A stretch of 64,000 nt of DNA from Buxus sempervirens (lineage: Eukaryota; Streptophyta; Magnoliopsida; Buxales; Buxaceae). Position 1 is the first letter of the stretch. Every line of letters starts with the position of its first letter. A program made the position numbers and the translations under genes. The notes below the pieces were generated by a model that searched no databases, was not told where the DNA came from, and saw nothing but the letters and a program-made list of their open reading frames with translations. This document shows positions 43,501 to 52,844 of the stretch, piece by piece. Location of the stretch: contig OX387190.1 in the NCBI GenBank assembly GCA_947561395.2, positions 42,272,392 through 42,336,391 of the forward strand, written 5' to 3'.

Positions 43501-46500
43501 TGCAGAACATGATGAGTTTTGTTAATTGAGAAGCAAAAAAATTAGTGCTGGTCAATTGGAAACTAGAATTGGAGTTAATTTTTCAAGAAAATAGTTACTT
43601 ATGGTTTCTTGTTTATCACAAGCCTCTTTTCAAATTTCTCTCTCTTTTTTTATTAAAAAAAATAACATTACATTGCATGCAAAGTTGAAAAAACTTGTAC
43701 TGGTCACGGTACCAGCTGCAACTGGTACCAAGTCATACAAGCTTGTATTTAACAGTAACAGCCAATTTTAATACCGTGGTTGCATAGATACATCAGAATG
43801 CATGATACCTGTATAAGAAACATTTCAGATCCAAACACTCACAAGACATTGTTAAAATACCCCTAAATATCCTTTTCCTTCATTCTGCAACACAAATTAA
43901 CATATAAAATAGAGTGTTGACCATGCAATCCCACAAAAATGTTTTTCATGATAAATCAAAAGCCTTATGTTCAATAAACCCTTGTAAACTATTAGTGCCT
44001 AATCCATAATATACTAATGAAGTTGGTTATTTTAAACCCCATTATTTGAATATCATGCCCCGTCCAAGAATCTGGATTTCCCCAATCCAATACTTCAAAT
44101 CCATATCAGGTTCTAATAACAGTTTATGTACACCAATTCAACATAGAAATTGCAAAAGAAAACTACTTTATCAACAAAATAAAAAATCAAGAGCACCTGA
44201 GCTATGCAAAATAAAATACAAAAAACACAATTTTGAAAGAAGCATCAAAACCAATCAAGCAACTTATACAAGCTTGAATCAATCCATATAAATATAATAT
44301 TGAATCACCATGAACTAACATGAACAAGAAACCTCCAAAACAAATAATTCTTAAACATCTTGTCCGAAAAGATTCATAAATCCACGTGAGACCAACCTAA
44401 TCAATAACTGAATTCAATGAACAAATTTCACCTGTTGGACTTGCGCTCTCAATGTGTCAAACTGGGCCTCTGTACAACAAACATTGCCAATAATTGTTGG
44501 ACACAAGCTTTGAACTTTTGAAGAAAGCAACTCATCCGGCTGGACAACACATTAAACAACATGATTAATTTGGCCCACAAAGTCGAGCTTAAGAATCCAT
44601 GTAAGATGAGATTTCCAAGAATCATGACATCGACAATAATGAACCAACAAAGAATAAGACATAATATAGGGGAACAAATGTATTGTTTGTGTGGCAAAGA
44701 GCTAGTGGCATGCAAAAGAAAAAAAAGAATTATCCAATAAAAACTGACTGTAAGTGAGTCCTAAAGAACTCCACATATAAACCCCTGGGACTATGAATCC
44801 AGTACCCAAAAAACGAAAATAGGAAAAGTAAAGGAAATAAAGAACGAATGGCATAAACTAATGAAGAACTTATGTGGAAATAATAACAGTTCTAAGCAAT
44901 ACCTTCACTGATGGAGAACCGTAAGGGCAGTTCAAAACCTTTCCATCACTGCGCTTTCCACATATATCATACATTGCACAATATTCTTCAGAATGTTTTT
45001 CCCTGTAAAGCAGATAAAATTAGCAGTTAATCAATCACGAGAGGATATGGAAATTGAAACTTTCTGCCATCAATTGCAGAGTCGTAAGCAATCAAGAATC
45101 ATTGTTATCAGTGCCTTATTCCAAATTTTTTGGTTGACCAACAATGTGTGCAGATAGGAATAAGTAACCAAAACAGATTCAAAATTAAATCACTAGGTTG
45201 CGACTGAAGCATCATTTCATCAGCTGTGCTGTGCTGTCTACAACAGATGCAACGAATCTATTTTCTTGAAGCTCCAAGTATTCAAAGTAAATGGATTAAC
45301 ACTTGATCTGTATTTTGATTCACTTGGAAAAGAAAATGAAAAACAAATCAGAGGGAGAGAGAGGAAGAAAAAGAAATTAATAAACTTGGTTTTTCTCTTT
45401 TTCTGTCTTTCCCTGGATTATTATCACAGGAAATACTGAGAAAACAACTGTTAAAAGAAGCTTGAGCCTGAAATAAGATTCCCTAGCTTTATTGAAAATC
45501 CAGAGTATTATCAGCCACTAAACACCTGAAGTCACAATTCCTCGGCTGCAATGAAAAACATTACACTGGGGAAACTATGTCTTGTTAATAAAATCACAGC
45601 GAAATTGACAAAAATAAGAGTTATTCATCCCTTATAGTGGACCACAAGTTAAATTTTAGAGAAGAAATGACCTTACCCAGATGTGGCATTGGAAATTAAC
45701 AATACCCCATGATCAGATTGTCCTGCACTCACTAAAGATATGATAACTGAAGCCTGCAACAGAAGTCCACAAAATTCAAACAAACATGGCAGCTGTTATA
45801 CGTCAAATAATTACAGCATTTACTGAAAATAATAATATTCAGATATTATCCACAATTTGCACCAAAATTCATGCAATTTTGCGTTCTATAGGCTACAATT
45901 CACATTTATTTTCATTCAAACATAATAACTTACTTTAATACCTTTCAAATTATCCAAGGTATTATTTCCTTTAGTCTCGCATTGCCTAATTACCATAGGA
46001 TGCTCTCCCCTTGACGCATGTCGTCAACTAGGGTGAAAGTGTAGACACCAAAGACATGCAAATTTTACTGCTAATTCTGACCTTTAGTATCCAATACTCT
46101 GTTGTTGTTGTTTTCTTTTTTTTTCTTTTTTTTTGGTTCGATAAAGCTATCTAAATCTGCTAATTAACGTCGTTAGCATTTAATACTCTGTTGTTTTATT
46201 GTTCGATAAGCCATATAAACCACAAAGTTCACAGAATTAATTATGCATTACTTTCCGTGTGCTTTTATTTTTCCCAGGGTCGATCTGAATAAAAAGGTTT
46301 GCAGAAAACATGTTTGAACTCGTCACTTCAAAAGAAGAAGCCGTTCATTAGCTATATCCGAGAAAAGCTAACAGAAGAAACTAGTTGAACCTTCAAAGAG
46401 ATTAACACCATTATGGCTGCAGGCATAAGTTATCAAGAAAATCAAACTAAACCTCAAGTCAGGACTCTAAATTTCGTCGTAAGACTCGTAACCAAGTGAA

Positions 46501-46685
46501 AACATACTGCGACGACTAAGATCAAAAGCGAAGAACAACATACGGCTTCTGATCACACGCAGAAACTGAGAAGAATCCGGAGAAAAGAGTTCTAAAAAGG
46601 TGACGATCGAAAAAAAGATACAAAAGCAACAGTTTCTTACCTGTAGCATAAAAATGACCGTTAGCAACCCTAAATGGAACTCCAT
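7580..46685 (-). CDS. NPC1: Niemann-Pick C1 (NPC1) sterol transporter, 39 exons
   Basis: I could join 39 exons into one continuous frame of 1293 residues, close to plant NPC1 proteins of roughly 1270-1300. All junctions are GT-AG and all phases agree. The protein has a signal peptide (about 1-30), a cysteine-rich N-terminal sterol-binding domain, a first membrane segment near 285-306, a middle lumenal domain, a sterol-sensing domain (about 630-810), a cysteine-rich C-terminal lumenal domain and a final membrane block ending in [13 protein letters not shown]. In animals NPC1 exports cholesterol from late endosomes and lysosomes. Plant homologues sit in endomembranes or the tonoplast and influence sterol and sphingolipid balance. 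The gene spans 39.1 kb while its coding sequence is only 3.9 kb. I chose the start at 46685 because it directly precedes the signal peptide, has A at -3 and G at +4, and lies about 90 bases below a TATA-like box. The four entries that follow give all exon positions. No stop, frameshift or lost domain was seen. Confidence 0.95.
8267..10152. other. NPC1 intron 36
   Basis: AT-rich intron of 1886 bases. Short open frames occur at 9250-9620 with no recognisable family. I see no clear mobile element or RNA gene in it. Confidence 0.6.
10221..10968. other. NPC1 intron 35 with GGGTT/AACCC-rich segments
   Basis: The stretches near 10330-10450 and 10725-10805 are rich in GGTTG and CAACCC-type words on both strands, as seen in the element at 38987-39534. 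They may be the ends of an old palindromic element, but no exact terminal repeat was established. Confidence 0.35.
11890..12900 (-). pseudogene. RTE-type LINE reverse transcriptase relic
   Basis: On the minus strand this part of NPC1 intron 32 keeps a decayed reverse transcriptase. The stretch read from about 12695 to 12595 gives [20 protein letters not shown] followed by [11 protein letters not shown]. This lines up with the RTE-clade pattern of a MDELT-x-HIQDEVPW run followed by MLFADD. Here the catalytic box reads LDD instead of ADD. Neighbouring sequence up to 12900 and down to about 11900 follows the same family order (an EKAH-like start and a downstream cysteine/serine-rich part) but is broken by stops. 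It lies in the same orientation as NPC1 and is not functional. Confidence 0.7.
12903..13175. repeat. Compound TA/TG/CA microsatellite
   Basis: About 270 bases consist of alternating purine-pyrimidine words such as TATATATGTACA, then a (CA)n block, CATA repeats and a (TG)n block. Several long open frames on both strands arise only from this low-complexity sequence. The tract sits beside the RTE relic in intron 32. Confidence 0.9.
13176..14024. other. Remainder of NPC1 intron 32
   Basis: AT-rich sequence without a recognisable gene. Near 13520-13600 a short imperfect duplication containing CTTGAACTTC and AACAATTGTACAGG occurs twice. Confidence 0.5.
14812..14890. repeat. Short foldback (perfect 19-bp inverted repeat)
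   Basis: TATGATTATAGTGACAGAC at 14812-14830 is the exact reverse complement of the sequence at 14872-14890, with a 41-base spacer that starts with an A tract. In RNA or single-stranded DNA this would form a stable stem. It sits in NPC1 intron 31 and is probably a MITE remnant. No target duplication is evident. Confidence 0.7.
15750..15915. repeat. TA/CA microsatellite in NPC1 intron 31
   Basis: TATACA, (CA)n, ATATGCA and TGTG words dominate about 160 bases. The open frames on the minus strand over this tract are low-complexity artefacts. Confidence 0.85.
17590..17735 (+). pseudogene. LINE ORF2 C-terminal fragment
   Basis: The plus strand encodes [20 protein letters not shown] followed by ELFDFPA. 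This resembles the segment of plant L1-type ORF2 after the reverse transcriptase (typically a VGDGSRIRFW-DLW pattern followed by a PELF-like motif). No intact ORF2 surrounds it. It lies in NPC1 intron 27, antisense to the gene. Confidence 0.5.
19962..21320. other. NPC1 intron 25
   Basis: AT-rich intron of 1359 bases. I see no mobile element, RNA gene or supported reading frame. Confidence 0.6.
21784..23153. other. NPC1 intron 22
   Basis: AT-rich intron of 1370 bases with short purine-rich stretches near 22080-22220 and 23010-23090. I see no gene or element that I can support. Confidence 0.55.
25032..25388. repeat. Three tandem copies of a 126-bp unit
   Basis: The run CTTTTTATTCAA starts at 25032, 25158 and 25284, an exact spacing of 126 bases. 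Each copy continues with TTGACTTGATTGAACCAA, TTTTAAGTTGATCAAAATAG and CTACCAGGATTAGTATTTCT. Copies differ by only a few substitutions, so the expansion is recent. It lies in NPC1 intron 18. Confidence 0.92.
25404..25426. repeat. (CT)n microsatellite
   Basis: About eleven CT units lie directly after the 126-bp tandem array in NPC1 intron 18. Confidence 0.95.
26288..26494. repeat. Tandem duplication of about 103 bp
   Basis: ACAATTTTGCAGTAGTAAAT occurs at 26315 and 26418. The two copies share TACTTTCTTTCAAAATAG and AACACAAG with few differences. This is a second independent duplication within NPC1 intron 18. Confidence 0.85.
29418..32082. other. NPC1 intron 13
   Basis: Long AT-rich intron of 2665 bases. 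A poly(T) tract at about 31876-31891 may be the reverse-strand tail of a retroposed copy. No coding relic was recognised. Confidence 0.5.
32941..32960. repeat. (GA)10 microsatellite
   Basis: Ten perfect GA units in NPC1 intron 11. Confidence 0.95.
34560..35068 (+). pseudogene. 3' end of an L1-like LINE (zf-RVT region) with A-tail
   Basis: The plus strand encodes [20 protein letters not shown], the zinc-binding motif at the C terminus of plant LINE reverse transcriptases (zf-RVT, Cys/His spacing in front of LWS-like residues). After a frameshift the expected [15 protein letters not shown] motif follows, then a stop near 34873. About 190 bases of 3' tail end in an A run near 35061-35068. It is a 5'-truncated relic in NPC1 intron 11, antisense to the gene. 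The 34130-34420 segment just upstream may belong to it but was not recognised. Confidence 0.75.
38045..38185 (-). mobile_element. Au-type SINE
   Basis: The minus strand carries a tRNA-like B box (GGGTTCAAGTCAC), then a section with GTAGGTTGTTTCTTG-type words and AAGGTTGTGTACATCAGACC, and ends in GGGCTACCCTTTT. This order matches the widespread angiosperm Au SINE family as I know it. The copy is diverged (for example CAAGTCAC in place of CGAGTC) and sits in NPC1 intron 6 in gene sense. Confidence 0.75.
38225..38475. repeat. AAATTTC/GGCATGC-rich repeat segment
   Basis: After a poly(T) run this stretch repeats words such as GGCGAAATTTT, AATTTCAGCGAAATCC and palindromic GGCATGC-type motifs. Similar wording, with GAAATTTCGGCGA, occurs at 62140-62370, which suggests a dispersed repeat family. 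No class is assigned. Confidence 0.4.
38987..39534. mobile_element. GGGTT-rich non-autonomous element with terminal inverted repeats
   Basis: TTGAAACGGGT at 38987-38997 mirrors ACCCGTTTAAA at 39524-39534 with one mismatch. Inside each end lie direct copies (39043-39094 and 39481-39521) that start GGTTGGAAAA and end GGGTCAACCC. The centre is AT-rich and has no gene. Its size (548 bp) and structure fit a MITE or foldback element in NPC1 intron 6. Confidence 0.55.
41197..44431. other. NPC1 intron 4
   Basis: The second longest intron (3235 bases). It contains a poly(T) tract at about 42698-42718 followed by GGGGACAGGGCGTCCCAC, probably the tail of a reverse-strand retroposon. A small palindromic GGTACCAG/CTGGTACC pair lies near 43710-43730. 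No coding relic was recognised. Confidence 0.5.
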
Positions 46686-46772
46686 ATTTCTCTCCCGTAA
46701 CAGCACCACCATTCGCCTCTGAGAAGTGGAGAGAAAAGCCCGTTGCAGAGTTTTGAAAAGAGTCAAAACCGC

Positions 46773-46779
46773 ATTTATA
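46773..46779 (-). promoter_or_regulatory. Probable NPC1 TATA box
   Basis: The minus strand reads TATAAAT about 90 bases upstream of the chosen ATG. A start of transcription about 30 bases downstream, near 46745, would exclude the in-frame ATG at 46766 from the message and leave the ATGs at 46712 and 46685. Confidence 0.5.
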
Positions 46780-46927
46780 CTTTTCAGTAATCCTCCAACG
46801 CTTCACCTACTTAATTCCAGAGTTATCATGGGACGGACATGAGGCATAATTAATTGCCCAGAATTACGAGGATGCCCCTCCTCGAGCTCTCCCCAGTCTC
46901 TAATGACGACGGCGTCGCGGGGGCTTT

Positions 46928-47135
46928 CGTCGTTTTATGTTAAGCCCCGTTTGGGTCCATTTTGGAAATGCGTTGCGTTCGTCGTTTTATGTTAAATTCC
47001 GTTTGGGTCCATTTTGGAAATGCGCTGCTTTCGTCGTTTCATGTTAAGCTCCGTTTGTGTCTATTTTGGAAATTCGTTGCGTTCGTCGTTTTATGTTAAT
47101 CTCCATTTGGTGTTCATTTTGGAAATGCATTCTAA
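46928..47135. repeat. Four tandem copies of a 52-bp unit upstream of NPC1
   Basis: CGTCGTTTTATGTTAA-type starts occur at 46928, 46980, 47032 and 47084, an exact period of 52 bases. Each unit continues with TCCGTTTGGGTCCATTTTGG and ends in AAATGCGTTGC. Copies differ by a few substitutions. The array begins about 150 bases upstream of the likely NPC1 TATA box, so it lies in the promoter region. GC-rich sequence (GACGACGGCGTCGCGGGGG) adjoins it on the gene side. Confidence 0.93.
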
Positions 47136-50100
47136 GGCTTATTCTAATAGGAAAACAGTGATTTCGTTAAGAATGACTGGTAAAATAGGTTTCGAAAAAT
47201 ATACTTCAAAATGAGATGGAGACTTACTTTTAGATTTTTAGTTTTCATTTTATAAGTTTACGATCATATACATATGATATTTATAAACAACAATATCCGA
47301 CATACTTAGAAGTTTTTATAAAATATTATTCTTGAGGACAAAAGTTACTTTGTACAATCCTTCTTGGAATGTTTAAAAAGGTTTATAAAGTCATAAAGGT
47401 GGAAAACTAGTAATATTTGCCTCTCTACAAAAAGGAAAAAAGCCTTAAAAGTTTTTTTTTTCAACCCACCCACCCAATCCCTCAACTCATTCTTCAATGA
47501 GTCAATAGAACTCGTTCCTCAAAATCAATTCCTACTCCAAAATAAGACAAACAAGACATAAATAAATAGGTACATAAAGGTCATAAAGGATACTTTTGTC
47601 AATTTAACCTCCGCTCTATCAATCTTATACGTTAGAATTTGTTTTCTTGTCAATCTCATACGTTAGGATTCATTTTCCCAAGAAAATCATCTCTTAACAT
47701 ATAATTAAGATATTCTAGTGGTTTGCCGTTCCGGACAACTCCAACGCTAGATATTACCAATTTGTCCGTTCGTGACTTGTCACACTGACCATTTTGCCCC
47801 CATCATGCAGGCAAACGAGCATTCGGTGAGATCGTCCAAGCGTATCATTCTGGGTACAAATGAATAAATGGAAGTGGACGCGCTATTACAAATTGTAAAG
47901 GATTTTTTCCCAGATTGCTACTTTGGCTGTGATCAATTTTATCCTCTAACGCCCTATTACGGAATCTTATCCCGTTGTAGTTATTTCCGTCATGTCAATT
48001 CCAATGAAACGTCTCGATTCAACTGGGGACTCCACGACGTTGAGCCGTGAATTGTAGGAAAGCAAAGATTTTGACAGAAAATTAAGCTCGGGGAAATAAT
48101 TCGAATTGCGGAAATTACTCTAATTGGAATCTAATCAAAGGAATACTAAATCGTCCTTATTAGGAAAAAAAAATACAAAAGTAATAATCTTCTTATGCCA
48201 ACTTTGGATGGTAATCAGCTCCTCCAAGCGGTCAAATTTGTCAGGGTTTGGTAGGGCATAAATCAGCTTAAGGATTGGTTGAGGTTTAGCTTAAATGTTT
48301 AACCATAACCCAACCTTAGGTTATTAAAATATTATTTTTCATATGAAATAGGGCATAAATCAGCTCAGGGATTGGTTGAGGTTTCGCTTAACCATAACCT
48401 AACCTTAGGTTATTAAAATATTATTTTTCATATATTTTGCATATGAAAAATACAGTTATGTGAATAAATATATTATTGGTTTAAATACATTCACATTAAT
48501 GCATTTTATATTACAGCCGAATTAACTCCCACCCGCCTTGTTACCAACTTGTGATGATGAGTTATACGGGCTAGACCATTATAAAGGCGGGTTAAGGTTT
48601 ACCAAAAACCCACCACAAACCTCTCTTATTGCCATCCTTTAAAACAACAAAAATGAAGAAAAGGGAAACCATATAACTATATAAGTTGAAGCGTTTAACG
48701 GAATGCCTAAAACCTCACGTGAAATACTGCCATATGAAACCTCACGTAAATATTTAAGAGAGAGAAAAAAAGAAAAAAAACAATAACCATTAGATACTCC
48801 ATTTTTATCCCTAACTCTGCCTATTGGACAGGGTTGCTGTCTATATGGTTCAGACAACCAAGTACGTAAGAGCCATAAATAGAAGAAAAACAAATAAAAT
48901 TAATTACTGGTATCTTTGTGAGCTTATATTCTTTCTAGATATAAAATGACCAAATTGGACATGCGAATATAGGCTAATTCTAAGCGCGCCACAGCCAATT
49001 AAGGAAAACTTGGTGGATATAAAGGTGAATCTGAAAGGAAAGGGTGACGATGGTTGTTGATATGCGTCTCTAGTGGAGAAAATGATGGAGAGTGTAATGT
49101 CTTTGTTGGGGGTGGTCCACAGTAGCTGCGGTGCGCGCAGAGAGAGAGAATCGGGCGACACATGGGAAAGGGATGGAATTGATGGAATTCCCGTCCGCGC
49201 TAAAAGCGTGGGACACGTAAAGCGCGTCACAATCGTCACTACAACCATCAAGCGTCATCATTGCAGCTCTTCTGACCTAATCATGGCACATCGCTCCACG
49301 CCTCGTGTCATGCGCCGCGATCGCGAATTATGCGAGGGAGAGCAAAGCTTAGCTTAGCTGACGCTCTCCACTGTCATGCGGCTGCGAGTCCTCCGAAGTC
49401 AAGGCGGGTAAAGCAAAAATCTTACTAAAAAAAGTCATGCCTCGAATCGAATGTACAAACAAGTAGCTACCCGTTGTCACCTTTTCGGAGCCACAGGTGT
49501 GGAAAGGGATCACCTTTCGACTCACAAGAAATATAAAAATGAAAAAGCGAAAAGAAAAAGAGAACGAAGGCGGTGGAGGGGGGAGGCGTGAGAATGTTCT
49601 CCCAACGTTTATTAATTTAATTTAATTTAATTAATTAGTCCCAGTTGTTAATAACATCGCTCGGGTATCATAATCATTGTTAATTACTTTCATTCAATGG
49701 GGTTTGGAAAATTTAAACCTTCCAAGGCATGCTGCAAGTGATTAAGAGATGGCTTTTGTTTGTTTGAACGTATGCGACGTGTTTGTTGAAAAGAAGATTT
49801 TTTTACCCAAGTAAGAGGTAAGAGAGAAACATTTGGGTGGCCCAGTGGCTTAGTTGGCACTGGGAAAGCTGATTGATTTATTAAGGAGGAAATGTTGGAT
49901 TCTCGGAGCCCGGTAATTAATGGGAAGTTGGGAACTATTTAATTTGCGTCGAAGGAGGGTCCATGTGGTGGGTAAACTACAATTAAATAGCGGCACCATC
50001 ATATCTGTAATGAGATGTGATAAGGCGGCCTCCACCACCATTATATGAAAGAGATTCCACATTTGACCGGATAATTTCTAAATGTCCAAAATGATGGATG

Positions 50101-50990
50101 CGCCACCTTTTGCTGTTCACACTCGCCAGTACAGGCTCTTGGGTGCGAGGTGTTATTTAGGAGATACAGAAGTCTTTCAAAAAAAAAAATTTGTCAAAAG
50201 GCCCTTTTCTTTTAGGTTTAGATAAGTTTATGGCAACAGTAATCTTTTCTCATATGGACTTGGATCCTCAACTGGGTAATTTGAAACCAATTAAAACTAA
50301 CAAAATTTGACTTCTTGGATTTTTAATTTAATTTAATCATTCTAGTTGCACCAGTCAATAGTTCAATCCAAACATGACATGGAATTCAAGTAAGGTGGTA
50401 AGTCTTAATTGGTTTCAAGTTAACTATAATATTGATGGAGTTACAAGAGGCTGATGCTAATTAGAGTGAGGGATGAAAAATTAAACACATTAAAAATGTT
50501 CAAGGCCGGGCTCATCCTGAACACACCCTTTTTTGGCAATCTAAGCCTCTGAAAATCAGGCCCAGTCCCTTTTATCAGAATAATAAAATGAGCCAGCCAG
50601 GAAAGTTGGTCCAGTGAATCGTGGGCGGATCTTTCTTATTAGTGACTAAAAGTAAAAGATAAAATTTAATTAAAGATTTTTGAGCAATCGTTTGAGGTTT
50701 AGGCATAAGGAGAATTGATTAGCGATTGCGGCAATGGCATTGCCTGGCAAAAACCTCTCACAATTTTCACCGAACATGCCTTGAGCGCGTATGCAACGTG
50801 ATACACCCTCGTTCACGCCACAGGACATGCCACTGACTTAACCTACCCAACTCGAATCCATCCGGTTCCCACCAAACCATGGCACTGGATCATTATGGAG
50901 GTTTACCACGTAATAGCCCAAACCATCCCTGTTTTAAACGGACTTCCGTCCTGGGTATCCTGGTTAGGTCCAGCCAGATCCAACATGACC
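47136..50990. other. Intergenic region between NPC1 and the cis-prenyltransferase gene
   Basis: No gene is supported. An imperfect tandem duplication with a 97-base offset lies at 48254-48433 (both copies start GGGCATAAATCAGCT and end in TTATTAAAATATTATTTTTC). The 49070-49400 part is richer in CG and has open frames on both strands without a recognisable family. The remainder is AT-rich. Confidence 0.6.
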
Positions 50991-50992
50991 CG

Positions 50993-51002
50993 TTTATTTA
51001 TT
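50993..51002 (-). terminator. Polyadenylation signal of the cis-prenyltransferase gene
   Basis: Overlapping AATAAATAAA on the minus strand lies about 150 bases beyond the stop codon, a suitable distance for a plant 3' end. Confidence 0.55.
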
Positions 51003-51146
51003 GAAACATAAACAAGAACTCCAACCAAAATCTAGCGAAACACAGAGAAAAAGTTCAGGACTGGAATGGTAGATAAGCACATGCTACCAACGCCACAAGT
51101 TTTAATGACCAAATAGAGAAACAGTGTACCAACACGATCACCGTGA

Positions 51147-52067
51147 TTAATCTACCAGCTTTGGGAGTGCCACTTCTTCCTTCCTCTTCTCTAAATAAGA
51201 GTAGTTCCGCTGGAAGTTCAGAATTGCCCAGACCAAGTGCCGTAAACCAATCTCCGGCCAAAGCGCTTCTGGAGAATACAGCACGCAGTTTGTAGTCTGC
51301 CACAGAAGGTAATTGCTCAGACGGGTCTCCCCCGAAGTACGAACCAAGATGTCTGGATCAGGGGCTACAGCCATAAACATATTCTTCTCAATATCCATCA
51401 GCCTTATGGGGTGTGTTTCGCTGTCCCGAACTCCTGTAACCACACCATTGACAGCTCCATTTAGATTGAAGTCTTGAATGCCACCATGTTTCTCTTCCAA
51501 AGAATTTTTAACAGAGTTCTTAACAGAACGCACCATCTCATAGGAAGAAGTATAGGCCACATTGATTATAAGCACAGTATTGTCGTTCTTGGCTGTCAGC
51601 TTCATAGCCTTTTCGGCTGCCAACCTCACAGGCTCATATAACATCTTCAACTCCCCAACAAAAAGTATCCTGGCACCATACTGGTTGAGGATATTCTCTT
51701 CCTTGAGCAACCCCTCAATTTTTTCCTGCATCAGATCCATCACATACTGAATTTCATCCGGTCGTCTGTTGAAATTATCAATGCTGAAGGCGAAAATTGT
51801 GACATACTTGACACCAAGTTCGTAGCAGTATTTGACTATGCCCATGAGTGACAAGAACCCAACCCTGTGGCCTCCTCCTGGCTTCAGATTATGCTTCTTA
51901 GCATACCTCCGGTTCCCATCCAAAATGAAAGCAATGTGCTTAGGTATTGGACCAACAGTTATAACACGAAACAAGCATTTCCGCAGGAAGCTACACAAAC
52001 CCCCTGAGAGCTGGCTTAAAACATCTTTATCACTTTTCTCTGTTTTTAAAAGCTGAATCAAATCCAT
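51147..52067 (-). CDS. DPS: Dehydrodolichyl diphosphate synthase-like cis-prenyltransferase
   Basis: A single uninterrupted frame encodes 306 residues, the usual size for plant cis-prenyltransferases, whose coding regions often lack introns. The family signatures are present: HIAFILDGNRRYAKK (catalytic Asp at 50), YVTIFAFSIDNFNRRPDE, NVAYTSSYEM, and DPDILVRTSGETRLSNYLLW followed by ALWPEIGLRHLVW. These enzymes elongate farnesyl diphosphate with isopentenyl diphosphate to make long cis-polyprenyl diphosphates for dolichol at the endoplasmic reticulum, often together with a NUS1/Nogo-B-type partner. I took the Met at 52067 and not the upstream one at 52118, because a good acceptor (TTTCATCTGCAG) ends at 52089 between them. 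The usual Arg of the YTSR-x-E motif is Ser here. Other subfamilies with a different chain length cannot be excluded. Confidence 0.93.
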   Translation of the reverse strand: MDLIQLLKTEKSDKDVLSQLSGGLCSFLRKCLFRVITVGPIPKHIAFILDGNRRYAKKHNLKPGGGHRVGFLSLMGIVKYCYELGVKYVTIFAFSIDNFNRRPDEIQYVMDLMQEKIEGLLKEENILNQYGARILFVGELKMLYEPVRLAAEKAMKLTAKNDNTVLIINVAYTSSYEMVRSVKNSVKNSLEEKHGGIQDFNLNGAVNGVVTGVRDSETHPIRLMDIEKNMFMAVAPDPDILVRTSGETRLSNYLLWQTTNCVLYSPEALWPEIGLRHLVWAILNFQRNYSYLEKRKEEVALPKLVD

Positions 52068-52844
52068 TCCAAAGAACTGAAGCAAATTCTGCAGATGAAA
52101 ATGACCTGTTCCATGCAAAATCTCACACTAAATATTTTTTTAAAGCATAATATACTACCTATCAAGTCGTTATAAAATTCTAGACGTCTTTGGAGTGTTG
52201 GATGAGTTAAGATGTTTGTGTTTCCAGCGAGTTTTACTACATTAGCAGAAAAGGTATTGGTTTATTGTACATGCCAAAAAAACAGAAAAAAGGAAGAAGA
52301 CAGCAGTGCAATGGTTTGTGTAAGACAGGATATCTATTATGGAACAAAGACACACCTCTTACACCAACTTTTCAGGCATGACAACTTTTGTGATGCCAAA
52401 GTTTTTGTGCTATTAGGCATATGTCCAACATTTATGGAGACACCATAAACTAATGTTAAGTGAACAGCTCCAAAAAAAAAAAATCTTTTATTAATGTTTG
52501 ATTAAGGATTTGCAAATTTCATGTACAAGGTTTACAATCAACCTTATCTGCCACTATGAATACGAGAAACTTCTGCTTTTGGCCTTGCAATTGATTTTTT
52601 CTTCCTAATTTACCATCACACCATCAGTAGAAATCTAAAATGATTTAAATGTCATAATAATACTGTAATTTGTTTAATTTTAATTTTTAAAAAGAATATT
52701 TCTTCTATTTCCCAGAAAATTAAAAAAATTTAGTACAAAAATTTTCAAAAGTGTGTACATTCCAATACATACTTCTAGGCAAATTCAGTGTCTCATGCTT
52801 TCTATTAGGTAGTTAGACATGTCCCTTGAGTTGAGCAATTTGTA

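Larger units (their letters stand above)
37135..46685 (-). other. NPC1: NPC1 exons 1-7: signal peptide and N-terminal sterol-binding domain
   Basis: Exons in coding order: 46641-46685, 45677-45753, 44903-45002, 44432-44539, 41080-41196, 40462-40612, 37135-37382. They encode residues 1-282. Recognisable pieces are the leader [15 protein letters not shown], the cysteine-rich [35 protein letters not shown], the hallmark [20 protein letters not shown] and [12 protein letters not shown]. In animal NPC1 this domain takes sterol from NPC2. The exon 2/3 junction splits a glycine codon, and exon 6/7 splits a glutamate codon. Confidence 0.93.

Noticed and set aside
48904..49357. CG-richer segment with open frames on both strands as a gene
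   Set aside because: No family motif, no splice pattern and no agreement between frames; it may be a regulatory or old repeat segment.
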